Positions 15,151-26,646 are shown, counted from the stretch's first letter. The stretch is DNA of 64,000 nucleotides from Salinisphaera hydrothermalis C41B8 (GCF_000732535.1 NZ_APNK01000005.1:104444-168443); one strand, 5' to 3'. Translations and numbers: made by a program. Notes: generated from the sequence alone by a model not told the origin.

Positions 15151-16148
15151 AATTCGGGGAAGCGCCCGAGATTCTGTTCGAGCAGGCGGCCGCGCGCTAT
15201 CTGGAGGAGCACGCTAGCCACAAGGCGATCCGTCGCGAGATCGATGCGCTCGACATCTGGATGCCACACATCGGGCATCTGCCGCTGCGACAAGTGCATG
15301 ACGGCACACTCAACAAGCCGATCAAGGATCGTCAGCGCGAAGTATCGAACAGCACAATCAACCGCGACCTCGCGCCGGTAAAGCGCATCCTGGAGCTCTC
15401 AGCACGCCTATGGCGCCACGAGTCGAACGGCAACCCATGGCTTGCGGTTCCGCCGCTGATTCGCACGCTGCCCACCAAGCACACGAAGCGCCCGCCCTAC
15501 CCGATCTCGTGGGCCGAGCAGCGGCTGCTGTTCCCGCACCTGGATCCGCGCGTCGCGGCTATGGCCACGCTCGATATCCACACGGGCATGCGCGATGTCG
15601 AGCTCACGAGCCTGGAATGGAACTGGGAGGTCGAGATTGCCGGCGGGCCGCGCGGCTTTCGCCGATCCGCGTTTATCGTGCCGGGCTGGGTCACGAAGAA
15701 CGACGAGCCGCGCGTCGTGTTTCTGAACACAGTGGCTCAGCGCATCATCGACGAGCGGCGCGGTGTTCATCCGCGCTGGGTTTGGCCGTCAATCCATCCG
15801 ACGACCTACCACAAGCAGGCGACGGGCCGGATGCTCAACAGCAGCTGGAAACGCGCCCGCACCAAGGCCGCAAAGGAATACCCGTTGAAGATCGGCGGCG
15901 AGGCGCCGTGGGGTTTCGCGAATCTGCGCGCGCACGACCTGCGCCACACTTTCGGCCGACGGTTGCGCGCTGCGGGCGTGGGGAAAGAGGATCGGGCCGA
16001 CCTGCTCGGCCACAAGCGCGGGGACGTGACGACCCATTACTCGGCCGCCGAACTGGAGCACCTGATCGAGTGCGTGGACAAGGTCTGCGAGGACGATGGC
16101 CGTCCGATGCTGCGTCTTGTCCGAACAAACACCTGGCGAACAGCGTGA
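14973..16148 (+). CDS. int: Prophage tyrosine recombinase/integrase
   Basis: The 391-residue protein has the tyrosine recombinase catalytic set: Arg near 207 in HTGMRDVEL, HDLRHTFGRR near 322-331, LLGHKRG near 343 and the nucleophile Tyr near 355 in THYSA. An arm-binding N-terminus and a core-binding domain (about 65-165) precede it. It reads towards tRNA-Ala, ending 75 bases from that gene's 3' end. This identifies the tRNA as the attachment site, with the prophage extending leftwards. The left attachment copy is outside the window. Confidence 0.93.
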   Translation: MPRQSSGLIKRWSKDGTRYVWYIKKEIDGHKLRESTGTDNRIEAEQILARRIDELRQELKFGEAPEILFEQAAARYLEEHASHKAIRREIDALDIWMPHIGHLPLRQVHDGTLNKPIKDRQREVSNSTINRDLAPVKRILELSARLWRHESNGNPWLAVPPLIRTLPTKHTKRPPYPISWAEQRLLFPHLDPRVAAMATLDIHTGMRDVELTSLEWNWEVEIAGGPRGFRRSAFIVPGWVTKNDEPRVVFLNTVAQRIIDERRGVHPRWVWPSIHPTTYHKQATGRMLNSSWKRARTKAAKEYPLKIGGEAPWGFANLRAHDLRHTFGRRLRAAGVGKEDRADLLGHKRGDVTTHYSAAELEHLIECVDKVCEDDGRPMLRLVRTNTWRTA

Positions 16149-16200
16149 GACGGTTACCGTCTCATTTCCGTCTCACGCTGCCCTGCGCGTTTTTCGCAGG
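16141..16200. repeat. Paired hairpins between integrase and tRNA-Ala
   Basis: A perfect 13-bp inverted repeat, CAGCGTGAGACGG (16141-16153) and CCGTCTCACGCTG (16168-16180), encloses the int stop codon. A second hairpin CCTGCG/CGCAGG (16182-16187/16195-16200) has a T-rich loop. They may end the int transcript or be integrase/excisionase sites of the prophage right end. Confidence 0.55.
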
Positions 16201-16223
16201 CATCGCCAAGTATCTGAATTGTA

Positions 16224-16299
<76 letters not shown>

Positions 16300-16344
16300 G
16301 TCAAGCTGTTTCGTTACCGGGCAACCCTGGCTAACGAGCGGCGT

Positions 16345-16372
16345 ATGATAGCAGGCTTATTGCCGTTGCCAA
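16345..16372 (-). promoter_or_regulatory. Promoter of tRNA-Ala
   Basis: On the minus strand TTGGCA (16367-16372) and TATCAT (16345-16350) are 16 bases apart, and the -10 box ends 45 bases upstream of the tRNA 5' end. This is a good sigma-70 match in the right place. Confidence 0.6.
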
Positions 16373-16659
16373 CCCCCATAGCGCAACTCACTACGACAAT
16401 GACCGGTCAGCGTCCGGCACGCCAAGCCCGGGCGCACCGGATTGGCCCGCTCCCACACCGGTATCAGGGCGCGTCTAGCGGGCCTACGCCAGTACGCTAA
16501 CCCATCAACGACCGCATCGTAGAGCGCTCTCCAGCGGCCGACGCCACGTCGGGCGGTCAGGATGCCACCGCAAAAAACTCAGACGCCGCCGGGCATGAGC
16601 GCGCTCGCACGCGTCTGCTGTCGTATCACCGCGATCGGCCGCGATACGACAGCGGTTCA
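16373..16659. other. Intergenic region with one hairpin
   Basis: I see no coding frame with support here. A perfect 11-bp inverted repeat GCTGTCGTATC/GATACGACAGC (16617-16627 and 16643-16653) lies seven bases beyond the LOG-family stop codon. It may terminate that minus-strand transcript, although no T-run follows. Confidence 0.5.
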
Positions 16660-17400
16660 TCACGCCTGGCGTTTGGCCCCTTCCGGCACCTGGCCATCGA
16701 GTGCGTCGGTCAGAAAATCATAGGCATGGTCGACGCTGTCGGCCTGATAGAACAGGCGCAGATCGTCATCGGCAATCAGGCCGAGTTCACGAAACACGTC
16801 GAAGTCGATCAACCGGCGCCAGAAGTCGTGCCCATAAAGGACCACGGGAATACGCGGCTGCTTGCCGGTCTGGATCAGCGTCAACATCTCGAACAGTTCG
16901 TCCATGGTGCCGAAGCCGCCGGGAAAGATGATCAGCGCCTTGGCAATATTCATGAACCAGAACTTCCGCATGAAGAAATAGTGGAAGTTGAAGTTCAGCC
17001 GTTCGTGAACCCAGGCGTTAGTGCCCTGCTCGTGCGGCAATTCGATGTTCAAACCCATCGACAATTCCGGGTTCACGTCGGCCGCGCCGCGATTGGCCGC
17101 CTCCATGATGCCAGGCCCACCGCCGGTACAGATGTAGTAATGCTCACCCGAGGCATGCTCGGCCATGGTCCAATCCATCATACGCCGGGCGAGTTCACGC
17201 GCTTCCGCATAGTAGTCGACGGTACCGTCGACCGGATCGTGATCGTGTGGGCGCAGCCGCGCCGAGCCCCAGAAGATCAAGCCATTGTGGACATCAAGCT
17301 CCATCAGCCGGGTGCGGGGCTCGATGTACTCGGACAGGATCCGGAGCGGACGTGCTTCCTCGCCGAGCATGAAATCCGGATCGGTATAGGCGTTCGACAT
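16660..17400 (-). CDS. LOG-family nucleoside monophosphate phosphoribohydrolase-like protein
   Basis: The 246-residue protein has the LOG (lysine decarboxylase-like fold) signature: GGGPG at 93-97 and PGGFGTMDE at 160-168, which shape the nucleotide site. Family members cleave the N-glycosidic bond of (cytokinin) nucleoside monophosphates to release the base and ribose 5-phosphate. In bacteria the physiological role is often uncertain. It is transcribed away from clpB as a single gene. Confidence 0.85.
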   Translation of the reverse strand: MSNAYTDPDFMLGEEARPLRILSEYIEPRTRLMELDVHNGLIFWGSARLRPHDHDPVDGTVDYYAEARELARRMMDWTMAEHASGEHYYICTGGGPGIMEAANRGAADVNPELSMGLNIELPHEQGTNAWVHERLNFNFHYFFMRKFWFMNIAKALIIFPGGFGTMDELFEMLTLIQTGKQPRIPVVLYGHDFWRRLIDFDVFRELGLIADDDLRLFYQADSVDHAYDFLTDALDGQVPEGAKRQA

Positions 17401-17503
17401 TCAGACCTCAGGTGATTTAGATCATGCCGGTTGGCGGCAAACGCGCGAGTATATCAGCGGTAGCGAGGTCTTCCGGCCGGGCCGACATCTCCATCAAACG
17501 GTG

Positions 17504-17531
17504 GTTGAATTGTTCAATGCAGGCCTTATTA
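17504..17531 (+). promoter_or_regulatory. Candidate heat-shock (sigma-32) promoter of clpB
   Basis: GTTGAA (17504-17509), a 14-base spacer and CCTTATTA (17524-17531) resemble the sigma-32 pattern CTTGAA-N13-15-CCCCATNT. The element ends 66 bases before the clpB start. ClpB is a heat-shock protein in related bacteria, which supports the reading; the -10 match is only partial. Confidence 0.5.
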
Positions 17532-17597
17532 CACCGGTAAGCGATAGCCGTGCATCGCGCGGCACGATCAATCAGTTTTCATCAAGGGAAGCCGACC

Positions 17598-20189
<2,592 letters not shown>

Positions 20190-20213
20190 TCCGGCGGCCT
20201 GCCCCGCCCTGCA

Positions 20214-20243
20214 AGCCCGCGGCACACGCCGCGGGCTTTTTAT
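20214..20243 (+). terminator. Rho-independent terminator after clpB
   Basis: GCCCGCGGC (20215-20223) pairs perfectly with GCCGCGGGC (20228-20236) around an ACAC loop, followed by TTTTTATT. Confidence 0.9.
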
Positions 20244-20338
20244 TGCAAGAAAACCGGCGCCGGACCGGTCACTTGATTATCGCGACACCGCCCCACAGGG
20301 TCTCGGCACTTGTTTCAATCGGAACTACAGGATTGACC

Positions 20339-21169
20339 ATGCATAACGTGACCGCCAATGGCGCAACGATCCCCGCGATCGGCTTCGGCACCTTCGAGCT
20401 CGAGCCGAAGGACGCCGAGGCGATGGTCGAACATGCACTCAAGGTCGGTTATCGCCATATCGATACCGCCCAGGCCTACAAGAACGAAGACGCCGTCGGC
20501 CGCGGCATCAAGAACTCAGGCGTCGCCCGCGAAGACATCTTCCTGACCACCAAGGTCTGGACCGATCGCTTTACCGACGGCGAACTGCAGAAATCGGTAG
20601 CCGAGAGCCTGGAACGGCTCGACACCGATTATCTCGATCTGCTCCTACTGCACTGGCCGAACCCGGACGTCTCGCTCAAGGAAACACTGGCCGCACTCAA
20701 CGAAGTGCAGGACCGGGGCCTGGTGCGCAATATCGGCATCAGCAACTTCACCAGCACTCAGATCCACGAGGCGGCCGAACTCTCGGGCAAACCGCTGGCC
20801 ACCAATCAGGTCGAGTACCATCCGTATCTCGACCAGAAGCCAGTGCTGGACGCCCTGTCCGAGCACGGTATCGCGCTGACCGCATACTGCCCGCTGGCCC
20901 GCGGGGAGGTCTTCAAGGACCCGACGCTGGAACGCATCGGCAAAAAGCACGGCAAGAACGCCGGCCAGGTGGCACTGCGCTGGCTGATCCAGCAGGACAA
21001 CGTCATTGCCGTACCCCGTTCGTCCACCCCGGACCACGTCGCCTCGAACTTCGAAGTATTCGATTTCGAGCTGACGGAGGAAGAGATGAGCGAAATCAGC
21101 AAACTGCATTCCGAGGACGGGCGCATGATCAACCCGTCGTTCGCGCCTGCGTGGGACAACGCGGCCTGA
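20339..21169 (+). CDS. Aldo-keto reductase, DkgA/DkgB-like
   Basis: The 276-residue NADPH-dependent reductase has the catalytic tetrad of the AKR superfamily: Asp42 and Tyr47 in HIDTAQAYKNE, Lys73 in LTTKVW and His near 106 in LLLHWPNP. The length and the GISNF motif match 2,5-diketo-D-gluconate reductase-type enzymes, which also reduce methylglyoxal and other aldehydes. The start at 20339 is chosen because the AKR fold begins at VTANGATIPAIGFGT. It stands alone between two terminators. The true substrate cannot be told from sequence. Confidence 0.9.
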   Translation: MHNVTANGATIPAIGFGTFELEPKDAEAMVEHALKVGYRHIDTAQAYKNEDAVGRGIKNSGVAREDIFLTTKVWTDRFTDGELQKSVAESLERLDTDYLDLLLLHWPNPDVSLKETLAALNEVQDRGLVRNIGISNFTSTQIHEAAELSGKPLATNQVEYHPYLDQKPVLDALSEHGIALTAYCPLARGEVFKDPTLERIGKKHGKNAGQVALRWLIQQDNVIAVPRSSTPDHVASNFEVFDFELTEEEMSEISKLHSEDGRMINPSFAPAWDNAA

Positions 21170-21201
21170 TCATCGCGGGCGATCGTCACCCGCAATCTGA
21201 A

Positions 21202-21231
21202 AAGCCGCGCTCATGGAGCGCGGCTTTTTTA
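21202..21231 (+). terminator. Terminator after the aldo-keto reductase
   Basis: GCCGCGCTC (21204-21212) and GAGCGCGGC (21216-21224) form a perfect stem with an ATG loop followed by six T. The short A-run on the left may also serve the facing dehydrogenase gene. Confidence 0.88.
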
Positions 21232-21274
21232 TGGCGGGTCGGTATCGCGCCACCGACGCCGATGCCAGTTTTTC

Positions 21275-22333
21275 TCAGGCGACGATCCGGGATCGGGCCA
21301 GCGCGAGTGCCGTAGCGGCGGACGTCTGTCCGGTCCGGGCAGCCTCGGCAAAGATATCGTCCAGCGTTGCTTCGATTCCTGCTACACGTGCAGCCACGCG
21401 CTGGCCGTCATAGCCGGCCGGATCGATTTCGTCGGCCACGTTGATTACGCCACCGGCATTGATCACGAAATCCGGCGCATAGACGATGCCCCGCTCGGCC
21501 AGGCGTGCCGCATCGGCATCGGTGGCAAGCTGATTGTTGGCCGCACCCGCGATCACGCGTGCCCGAATCGTCGGAATACTCTGCTCGCTAAGCACGGCGC
21601 CAATGCCACACGGCGCCAGCACATCGACATCAGCGGCCAGAATATCGTCGTTGGCGACAATCTCGGCGCCCGCCGCCCGTGCTCGCTCGATCGCGGTCTC
21701 GCTGATATCCGAGGCCAGCACTACGGCACCGCCCGCTCGCAGGCGTTCGACGACCCCCAGGCCGACGCTGCCGCAACCCTGTACAGCGACCTTGAGCCCG
21801 TTAAAATCGTCGCTCATCCCGGCAGCCCGCAATGCAGACCGCATGCCGTTGATCACGCCTTGCGCGGTATGCGGCGATGGATCGCCCGAGCCGCCGTCGG
21901 CGAGGCTGCGACCCACGGCGAAACGCGTCACGTCGTTGAGCCGAGCGATATCCGATTCACTCATGCCCATGTCTTCGGTGGCGATATAACGCCCGCCGAC
22001 GTGTTCAACGAAGCCCGCCAGCGCGTGCATACCCGCGACGCGATCAGCGGGAAACGGCCCCATCACCACGGCCTTGGCACCGCCACAGGCGAGTCCGGCG
22101 CAGGCGGCCTTGTAGCTCATCGCCTCCGACAGGCGCAGCACGTCGGTCAAGGCCTCGGCCTCATCGCGGTAATGGCGGATGCGTACGCCACCAACGCCCG
22201 GCCCGCGTGCGGTGGAATGAATCGCGATAATCGCGCGCAGCCCGGTGGCCGGGTCGTGAAAGAAACAGACCTGTTCGTGGCCGTCTGCGACCATCGATGA
22301 AAAAACCGTCACCCGCGGCTCTCCATATTTCAT
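21275..22333 (-). CDS. Leu/Phe/Glu-type amino acid dehydrogenase
   Basis: The 352-residue protein belongs to the Glu/Leu/Phe/Val dehydrogenase family, which oxidatively deaminates an amino acid with NAD. Lys75 (in MSYKAACAGL) and Lys87 (in CGGAKAVVMG) match the substrate and catalytic lysines of leucine dehydrogenase, and GCGSVGLGV near 190 is the dinucleotide-binding loop. The length fits leucine or phenylalanine dehydrogenase rather than the longer glutamate enzyme. The ATG at 22333 is chosen over a TTG two codons earlier. Exact substrate uncertain. Confidence 0.85.
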   Translation of the reverse strand: MKYGEPRVTVFSSMVADGHEQVCFFHDPATGLRAIIAIHSTARGPGVGGVRIRHYRDEAEALTDVLRLSEAMSYKAACAGLACGGAKAVVMGPFPADRVAGMHALAGFVEHVGGRYIATEDMGMSESDIARLNDVTRFAVGRSLADGGSGDPSPHTAQGVINGMRSALRAAGMSDDFNGLKVAVQGCGSVGLGVVERLRAGGAVVLASDISETAIERARAAGAEIVANDDILAADVDVLAPCGIGAVLSEQSIPTIRARVIAGAANNQLATDADAARLAERGIVYAPDFVINAGGVINVADEIDPAGYDGQRVAARVAGIEATLDDIFAEAARTGQTSAATALALARSRIVA

Positions 22334-22473
22334 AAACAATCGAGTCTGACGCCCGCAGCCGTGGCTGTCGATTGCCGGCTTGCAGCAACTGACGGCGATC
22401 GCGATACTCGGCCTGTTATTGATGCGATGCGCGCGACCCGGCTCGGTGGCTGCGGTCGTTGAGGGGCCTGGTC

Positions 22474-23061
22474 ATGCAACGATTCCGCATTCTGCTTTGC
22501 ATTGGCGCGCTGAGTTTCGCCGGCATGGCGTGGGCGCAGACTGATAACGGCCAAGCGACGGCCGATGGCGCCTCGACTGCCCAGGCCAGCAACGCCGCGG
22601 CCAGCACAGCCGGAGACGCCAGTGAGAGCGCGGCTTCCGGCACCGCGCCCGGCAATACGTCATCCGCCCCGTCATCCAAATCGGCTACCGCGAGTTCGCA
22701 GGCGGTGGATGTCGAGCTCAACAAACTGACGTCGGTACCCAATGCATGCCGGGCTTATCTGGTGACGCAGAATCTGACCGACCGCGCGTTCGATTCGTTC
22801 AAGCTGGACGTGGTGATGTTCGATAACAACGGCATCGTGGCCAAGCGTCTCGCCGTTCAACTGGGGCCAATGCCCGCCGGCAAAACCAGCCTCAAGGTGT
22901 TCGATATTCCGGGGCTCGCCTGTAAGCAGATCGGCCAGTTGCTGCTCAATGACGTTTTACAGTGCACCGTTAATACCGGCAATGGCCCGCCCAAAGAACG
23001 CCACGACTGTCTATCCCTGATTTCCGTATCGCAGCGCGGCCGCGTGCCATTCATCGAGTAG
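22474..23061 (+). CDS. Periplasmic protein of the TonB-Exb cluster, unknown
   Basis: The 195-residue protein has a signal peptide (MQRFRILLCIGALSFAGMAWA), a low-complexity Ala/Ser/Thr/Gly stretch (about 22-70) and a mature domain of about 125 residues with four cysteines. That domain contains VDVELNKLTSVPNACRAYLV near its start. It stands 36 bases before exbB in the same direction, so it is probably co-transcribed with the energy-transducing genes. Function unknown; a periplasmic accessory of the transport complex is inferred from position alone. Confidence 0.65.
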   Translation: MQRFRILLCIGALSFAGMAWAQTDNGQATADGASTAQASNAAASTAGDASESAASGTAPGNTSSAPSSKSATASSQAVDVELNKLTSVPNACRAYLVTQNLTDRAFDSFKLDVVMFDNNGIVAKRLAVQLGPMPAGKTSLKVFDIPGLACKQIGQLLLNDVLQCTVNTGNGPPKERHDCLSLISVSQRGRVPFIE

Positions 23062-23097
23062 CGCCGGGGGCACCGTCGGGCGCCATGGAGTAGACAA

Positions 23098-23805
23098 GTG
23101 CTGCAAAATCTCGTCGAACTGCTCAAGCACCTCAACGACAAACTGCTGGTCGGGGGCCCGGTCGTGATTCTCCTGGGGCTGATGTCGATCGTGGCGATCA
23201 CGATCATCGTCGCCAAGCTGATGCAGTTCCGCGCGGCCGGGATCAGCGACTTCCGCGCGGCGCGCGAAGCCCTCTCGCTCTACCGAACCGGCAATGCGCC
23301 ATCGGCGCTGGCCGCGACGCGACGCTCACGCAGTCCGGTGGCCCGAGTCGCCCGACGCACGCTGGAACTCAAGGAACGTCAGAATCTGTCCGAGCCGCGG
23401 ATGCGCGAGGAGATCATGCAATACGGGGCGGATATTCTCGAGCAGCTCCGTTCGCATCTACGCACGCTCGAAGTCATCGCATCGCTCGCGCCGCTGCTCG
23501 GTCTGTTTGGCACCGTGCTCGGCATGATCGAGGCATTCCAGGCGCTCCAGGCGGCGGGTAACCAGGTCAATCCGGCATTGCTCTCCGGGGGCATCTGGCA
23601 GGCGCTACTGACCACCGCCGTCGGGCTGGGGGTGGCCATGCCCGTGATGGTCGCGCTCAGCTGGTTCGAGCGTCTTGTCGATCGCCAGGCCCAGGAGATG
23701 GACAGCATCGTGACGCGTATTTTCATACTCGATCCGTCGCAGGCCGATACCGAAGCGGAACTCGATACCGATGACACCTTCGTCTACCGCCGCCCTGTCA
23801 TTTAG
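23098..23805 (+). CDS. exbB: ExbB/TolQ-type proton channel protein
   Basis: The 235-residue membrane protein has three hydrophobic spans (about residues 18-40, 125-148 and 168-190) with the MotA/TolQ/ExbB pattern LEVIASLAPLLGLFGTVLGM in the second and LLTTAVGLGVAMPVMVAL in the third. ExbB forms the pentameric channel that harvests the proton gradient to energise TonB. Translation begins at a GTG. Its end overlaps the first exbD gene by 35 bases. Confidence 0.88.
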   Translation: MLQNLVELLKHLNDKLLVGGPVVILLGLMSIVAITIIVAKLMQFRAAGISDFRAAREALSLYRTGNAPSALAATRRSRSPVARVARRTLELKERQNLSEPRMREEIMQYGADILEQLRSHLRTLEVIASLAPLLGLFGTVLGMIEAFQALQAAGNQVNPALLSGGIWQALLTTAVGLGVAMPVMVALSWFERLVDRQAQEMDSIVTRIFILDPSQADTEAELDTDDTFVYRRPVI

Positions 23806-24217
23806 GCGTACCGACCGACGCCGTCGCGCCCGGCTGATCGGCCTGACGCCGCTGATCGATGTGGTGTTCATCCTGCTGTTGTTCTTCATGCTCGCCTACA
23901 ACCTCACCAACGAGCATCGAATCACACTGGATACCGCCTCGGGGAGCGCGCCTGCACACGGCATCGTCGGCGCCCTGCTGGTCGAGGTGCGCACGGACGG
24001 GGTCCGCTACGCGGGCCACTATGTGCCGATGAAGACGCTGATCGCCCGAGTGACCGCGGCCCGGCGCGGACATCCGGATCGCCGCGTACTGGTGCGATCG
24101 GGCAACGGGGTCACACTGCAGGATACGGTGCGCGTACTGGATGCGTTGTCGCAGGCCGGCGTCCAGGATATCTCGCTCATGAACACTGCGGCCGCGGCCG
24201 GCGGGCCTGCCTCCTGA
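23771..24217 (+). CDS. exbD: ExbD-type protein 1 (with membrane aspartate)
   Basis: The 148-residue protein has a basic N-terminus, one membrane helix (about 24-45, GLTPLIDVVFILLLFFML) and a periplasmic domain. Asp30 corresponds to the essential protonatable aspartate of ExbD/TolR. It is the first of two ExbD-like genes in this operon. Its stop shares a base with the next start. Two ExbD chains are expected inside one ExbB pentamer. Confidence 0.88.
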   Translation: MTPSSTAALSFRRTDRRRRARLIGLTPLIDVVFILLLFFMLAYNLTNEHRITLDTASGSAPAHGIVGALLVEVRTDGVRYAGHYVPMKTLIARVTAARRGHPDRRVLVRSGNGVTLQDTVRVLDALSQAGVQDISLMNTAAAAGGPAS

Positions 24218-24636
24218 TGCGTTTTCGGCGCGCCCCTCGTTCGAACTCGATGGCCGCACGTCTGGACGACGCGGTATTGCCGCTGACGAATGTGGTTTTC
24301 CTGCTTCTGATTTTCTTCATGCTTGCGGGCCGGCTGGCCACCCCATCGCCGCTGGGCGTCAACCCGCCTCACTCGACCAGCCCAACCCCTGCAGACCGAC
24401 AAGGTATCGAAATCTCGCTGGCGGCCGACGGCCGCGTTGCCCTGGACGACCAACCGATACAGAAAGATGCACTGGAAAATGCAGTGCAGCAACGACTGCA
24501 ACGCCAACCGAACACGCCGGTCCGCCTGCGCGCTGATGCCGGCCTGCCCACGAGTCGCGTCGTGAAGCTCATGGACGTATTGCGCGCGGCCGGCGCCCAT
24601 CGCCTGCGGCTCGTGACCCAGTCAACCCAAGGATAA
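24217..24636 (+). CDS. ExbD-type protein 2 (aspartate replaced by asparagine)
   Basis: The 139-residue protein has the same plan, but the membrane helix reads VLPLTNVVFLLLIFFML, so the residue aligned with the essential aspartate is Asn25. The periplasmic domain (about 60-135) is complete. In systems with two ExbD-like genes, such a chain could form a heterodimer with only one protonatable site. It is directly followed by tonB, with one shared base. Confidence 0.85.
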   Translation: MRFRRAPRSNSMAARLDDAVLPLTNVVFLLLIFFMLAGRLATPSPLGVNPPHSTSPTPADRQGIEISLAADGRVALDDQPIQKDALENAVQQRLQRQPNTPVRLRADAGLPTSRVVKLMDVLRAAGAHRLRLVTQSTQG

Positions 24637-25526
24637 TGCGGATTTCGCGGCGGCAATGGCTGATCGCGATCGGCTGCGCGACGCTGCTGCATGTGCTGCT
24701 GGTCGCGTTGCTGATCTGGTCGCCGTCTGCGCCGCCCCCATCGCCGAACACGTCGCGCGGCGTGACGGTGTCGCTCGACCAGCTGGATACCTCGCCGCGC
24801 AGCATCAAGAACATGCCGATCGAGCAGTTGCAAGACAACAGCCACGAAGCCGGCCACACGACCAGTACACCCGCTTCGGCCGCGCCAGCGTCCGACAGTG
24901 TCGCCGCAGCGGACGCGCCGATCGATGCAGCCGAGCCGGTCACACCGACGATCGGCAATGCGCCGAGCGGGCAGCCCGAGGCGATCGCCGCGGCAGAATC
25001 CAGTCCGCCGGACGCGGCGGCCGCCGAGGCGCCTCAGATCGCCGCCGCCCCTGCTGCGCCGGCCGCCGATGCCGGCCCGAGCGATGCGGCCGGTCCGCCG
25101 TCGATCGCGCCGGCGTTATCGGTGACACCACAACAGACGCTTTCGGATACCACCCCGGCACAGCAAGTCACGGCGCACGACGCCACCCAGCCAGCCGGCG
25201 CCAGCCGCCAGGGCGCCTACGGCAATCGCGAGCAGGCCACGGACGACTACATCGCCGAACTACGCGCCTGGCTGGGCCGACATAAGCACTATCCGGACGA
25301 GGCCAGAAAGAACCATACGGAAGGCACGGTGAAGCTGTTCCTCGCCGTCGATGCCGATGGTAAGGTGTTGGAAAGCCGGATTGCCTCTTCTTCCGGGTCA
25401 CCAACGCTGGATGCCGCCGCCCGCCGAATGCTGGCGGCGTCGCGCCCGTTGCCCCCGATGCCGGCCGCCGCGCAACGCAATCGGCTGGAGCTGATCATCC
25501 CGATCGTCTTCAAGCTGCACGAATAA
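24636..25526 (+). CDS. tonB: TonB energy-transducing protein
   Basis: The 296-residue protein has an N-terminal signal anchor (about residues 9-29), a long Ala/Pro-rich periplasm-spanning region (about 60-195) and a C-terminal TonB domain (about 207-296). The domain shows WLGRHKHYPDEARKNHTEGT and the closing SSGSPTLDAAARRML pattern. It contacts TonB-dependent outer-membrane receptors, none of which is nearby. Translation is coupled to the second exbD gene. The Ala-rich spacer replaces the Pro-Glu/Pro-Lys repeats of E. coli TonB. Confidence 0.92.
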   Translation: MRISRRQWLIAIGCATLLHVLLVALLIWSPSAPPPSPNTSRGVTVSLDQLDTSPRSIKNMPIEQLQDNSHEAGHTTSTPASAAPASDSVAAADAPIDAAEPVTPTIGNAPSGQPEAIAAAESSPPDAAAAEAPQIAAAPAAPAADAGPSDAAGPPSIAPALSVTPQQTLSDTTPAQQVTAHDATQPAGASRQGAYGNREQATDDYIAELRAWLGRHKHYPDEARKNHTEGTVKLFLAVDADGKVLESRIASSSGSPTLDAAARRMLAASRPLPPMPAAAQRNRLELIIPIVFKLHE

Positions 25527-25665
25527 CCGCTTCGGGCAAGGTCACCCCCCACCACTGAATCGGATCAGGCGAAACGCGGGAGGCTGCGACGCGCGTCCCG
25601 TGCTATCAAACCGCCGGCCGACACGCGCGGGCTATCGCCGCCCCCATGTCGAGCACCGTGCGATC

Positions 25666-26646
25666 TCACCAGGGCACGAGCTCGACACGACGATTCTTGG
25701 CTCGACCGGCGGCGGTCGCGTTGCTCGCGCTCGGTGCTGCATAACTCACACCCACGGGTTTGAGCCGACCCGGGTTGATGCCGTGTTGCTTGACCAAGGC
25801 CTGGACGACCGCCTTCGCCCGGCGTTCCGACAGCGCCTGGTTATAGGCGAAACTGCCCTGGTTGTCGGTATGGCCGACCACCAACAATCGTAGCTTGGGC
25901 TTGTTCTCGAGAAGCTTGGCGATCTGATCGACCATCGAGCGCGATTCCGGCTTGATACGAACGCTGTCGGTGCCGAAAAAGATACCGTGCAGCGCGACAT
26001 GCCCGGTTTGTGTGAGCTGGCGCGCCATTTCGGCCGCATCCACCGAGATCGCCCCGACTTCTCGCGGCTGCGAGCGGGCCACGTCGAACTGAACCGCCAG
26101 CCCGGCGTCGTCCGGTGCGATCTGCAGGGCGACGTACTCGTCGCCGTTTGCACCGGGCCGCCGCATCGCACGATAAACCTGACCGGCCAGCGGTCCGTCG
26201 AAATGCGCGGGCGCCGCACGATAACCGGGCGAAACTTTCTGGAAACGCGGCCCGCAGGTCGCGCCGTCACAGGAAAACAACGGTTTGAACCCGGCCTGCG
26301 TCAGTTGTTGCGCAAGCGTTGCCGCAAGCGCCTTGGCCGACCCGGCATCGGGCATGATAAATGTCCGCTGCAGGGCCGAACCGTCGACGACCCGTACAGC
26401 CGAAATATTGCCGGGGATCCCGCCGAGTTGAACGATTCGCCCCACGATGAGCGGATAGGTGTTTTTCGAGCGAACTGCGGCCAATGGCTTGGCCTTCGCG
26501 GGCATGGCGATTGGCACGCTCAACGTCGATGGGCTGGCTGCGGCATCAGGCGGCGTGCCTGCGATCACCGCGAGGGCCGATAAAATAACGGTCAGGCCGG
26601 CGATAGCGCGCCAACGTCGGCCACGATATGTTCGCAAACGCTCCAT
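25666..26646 (-). CDS. OmpA-family outer-membrane/peptidoglycan-linking protein
   Basis: The 326-residue protein has a basic N-terminus and hydrophobic signal segment (about 15-38). Residues 39-215 are unassigned and a C-terminal OmpA-like domain follows (about 218-326). The domain has FFGTDSVRIKPESRSMVDQI, then VVGHTDNQGS and the SERRAKAV helix, the residues that grip peptidoglycan diaminopimelate. It faces the TonB operon from the other strand; the genes need not be related. The middle region resembles no domain I recognise. Confidence 0.85.
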   Translation of the reverse strand: MERLRTYRGRRWRAIAGLTVILSALAVIAGTPPDAAASPSTLSVPIAMPAKAKPLAAVRSKNTYPLIVGRIVQLGGIPGNISAVRVVDGSALQRTFIMPDAGSAKALAATLAQQLTQAGFKPLFSCDGATCGPRFQKVSPGYRAAPAHFDGPLAGQVYRAMRRPGANGDEYVALQIAPDDAGLAVQFDVARSQPREVGAISVDAAEMARQLTQTGHVALHGIFFGTDSVRIKPESRSMVDQIAKLLENKPKLRLLVVGHTDNQGSFAYNQALSERRAKAVVQALVKQHGINPGRLKPVGVSYAAPSASNATAAGRAKNRRVELVPW

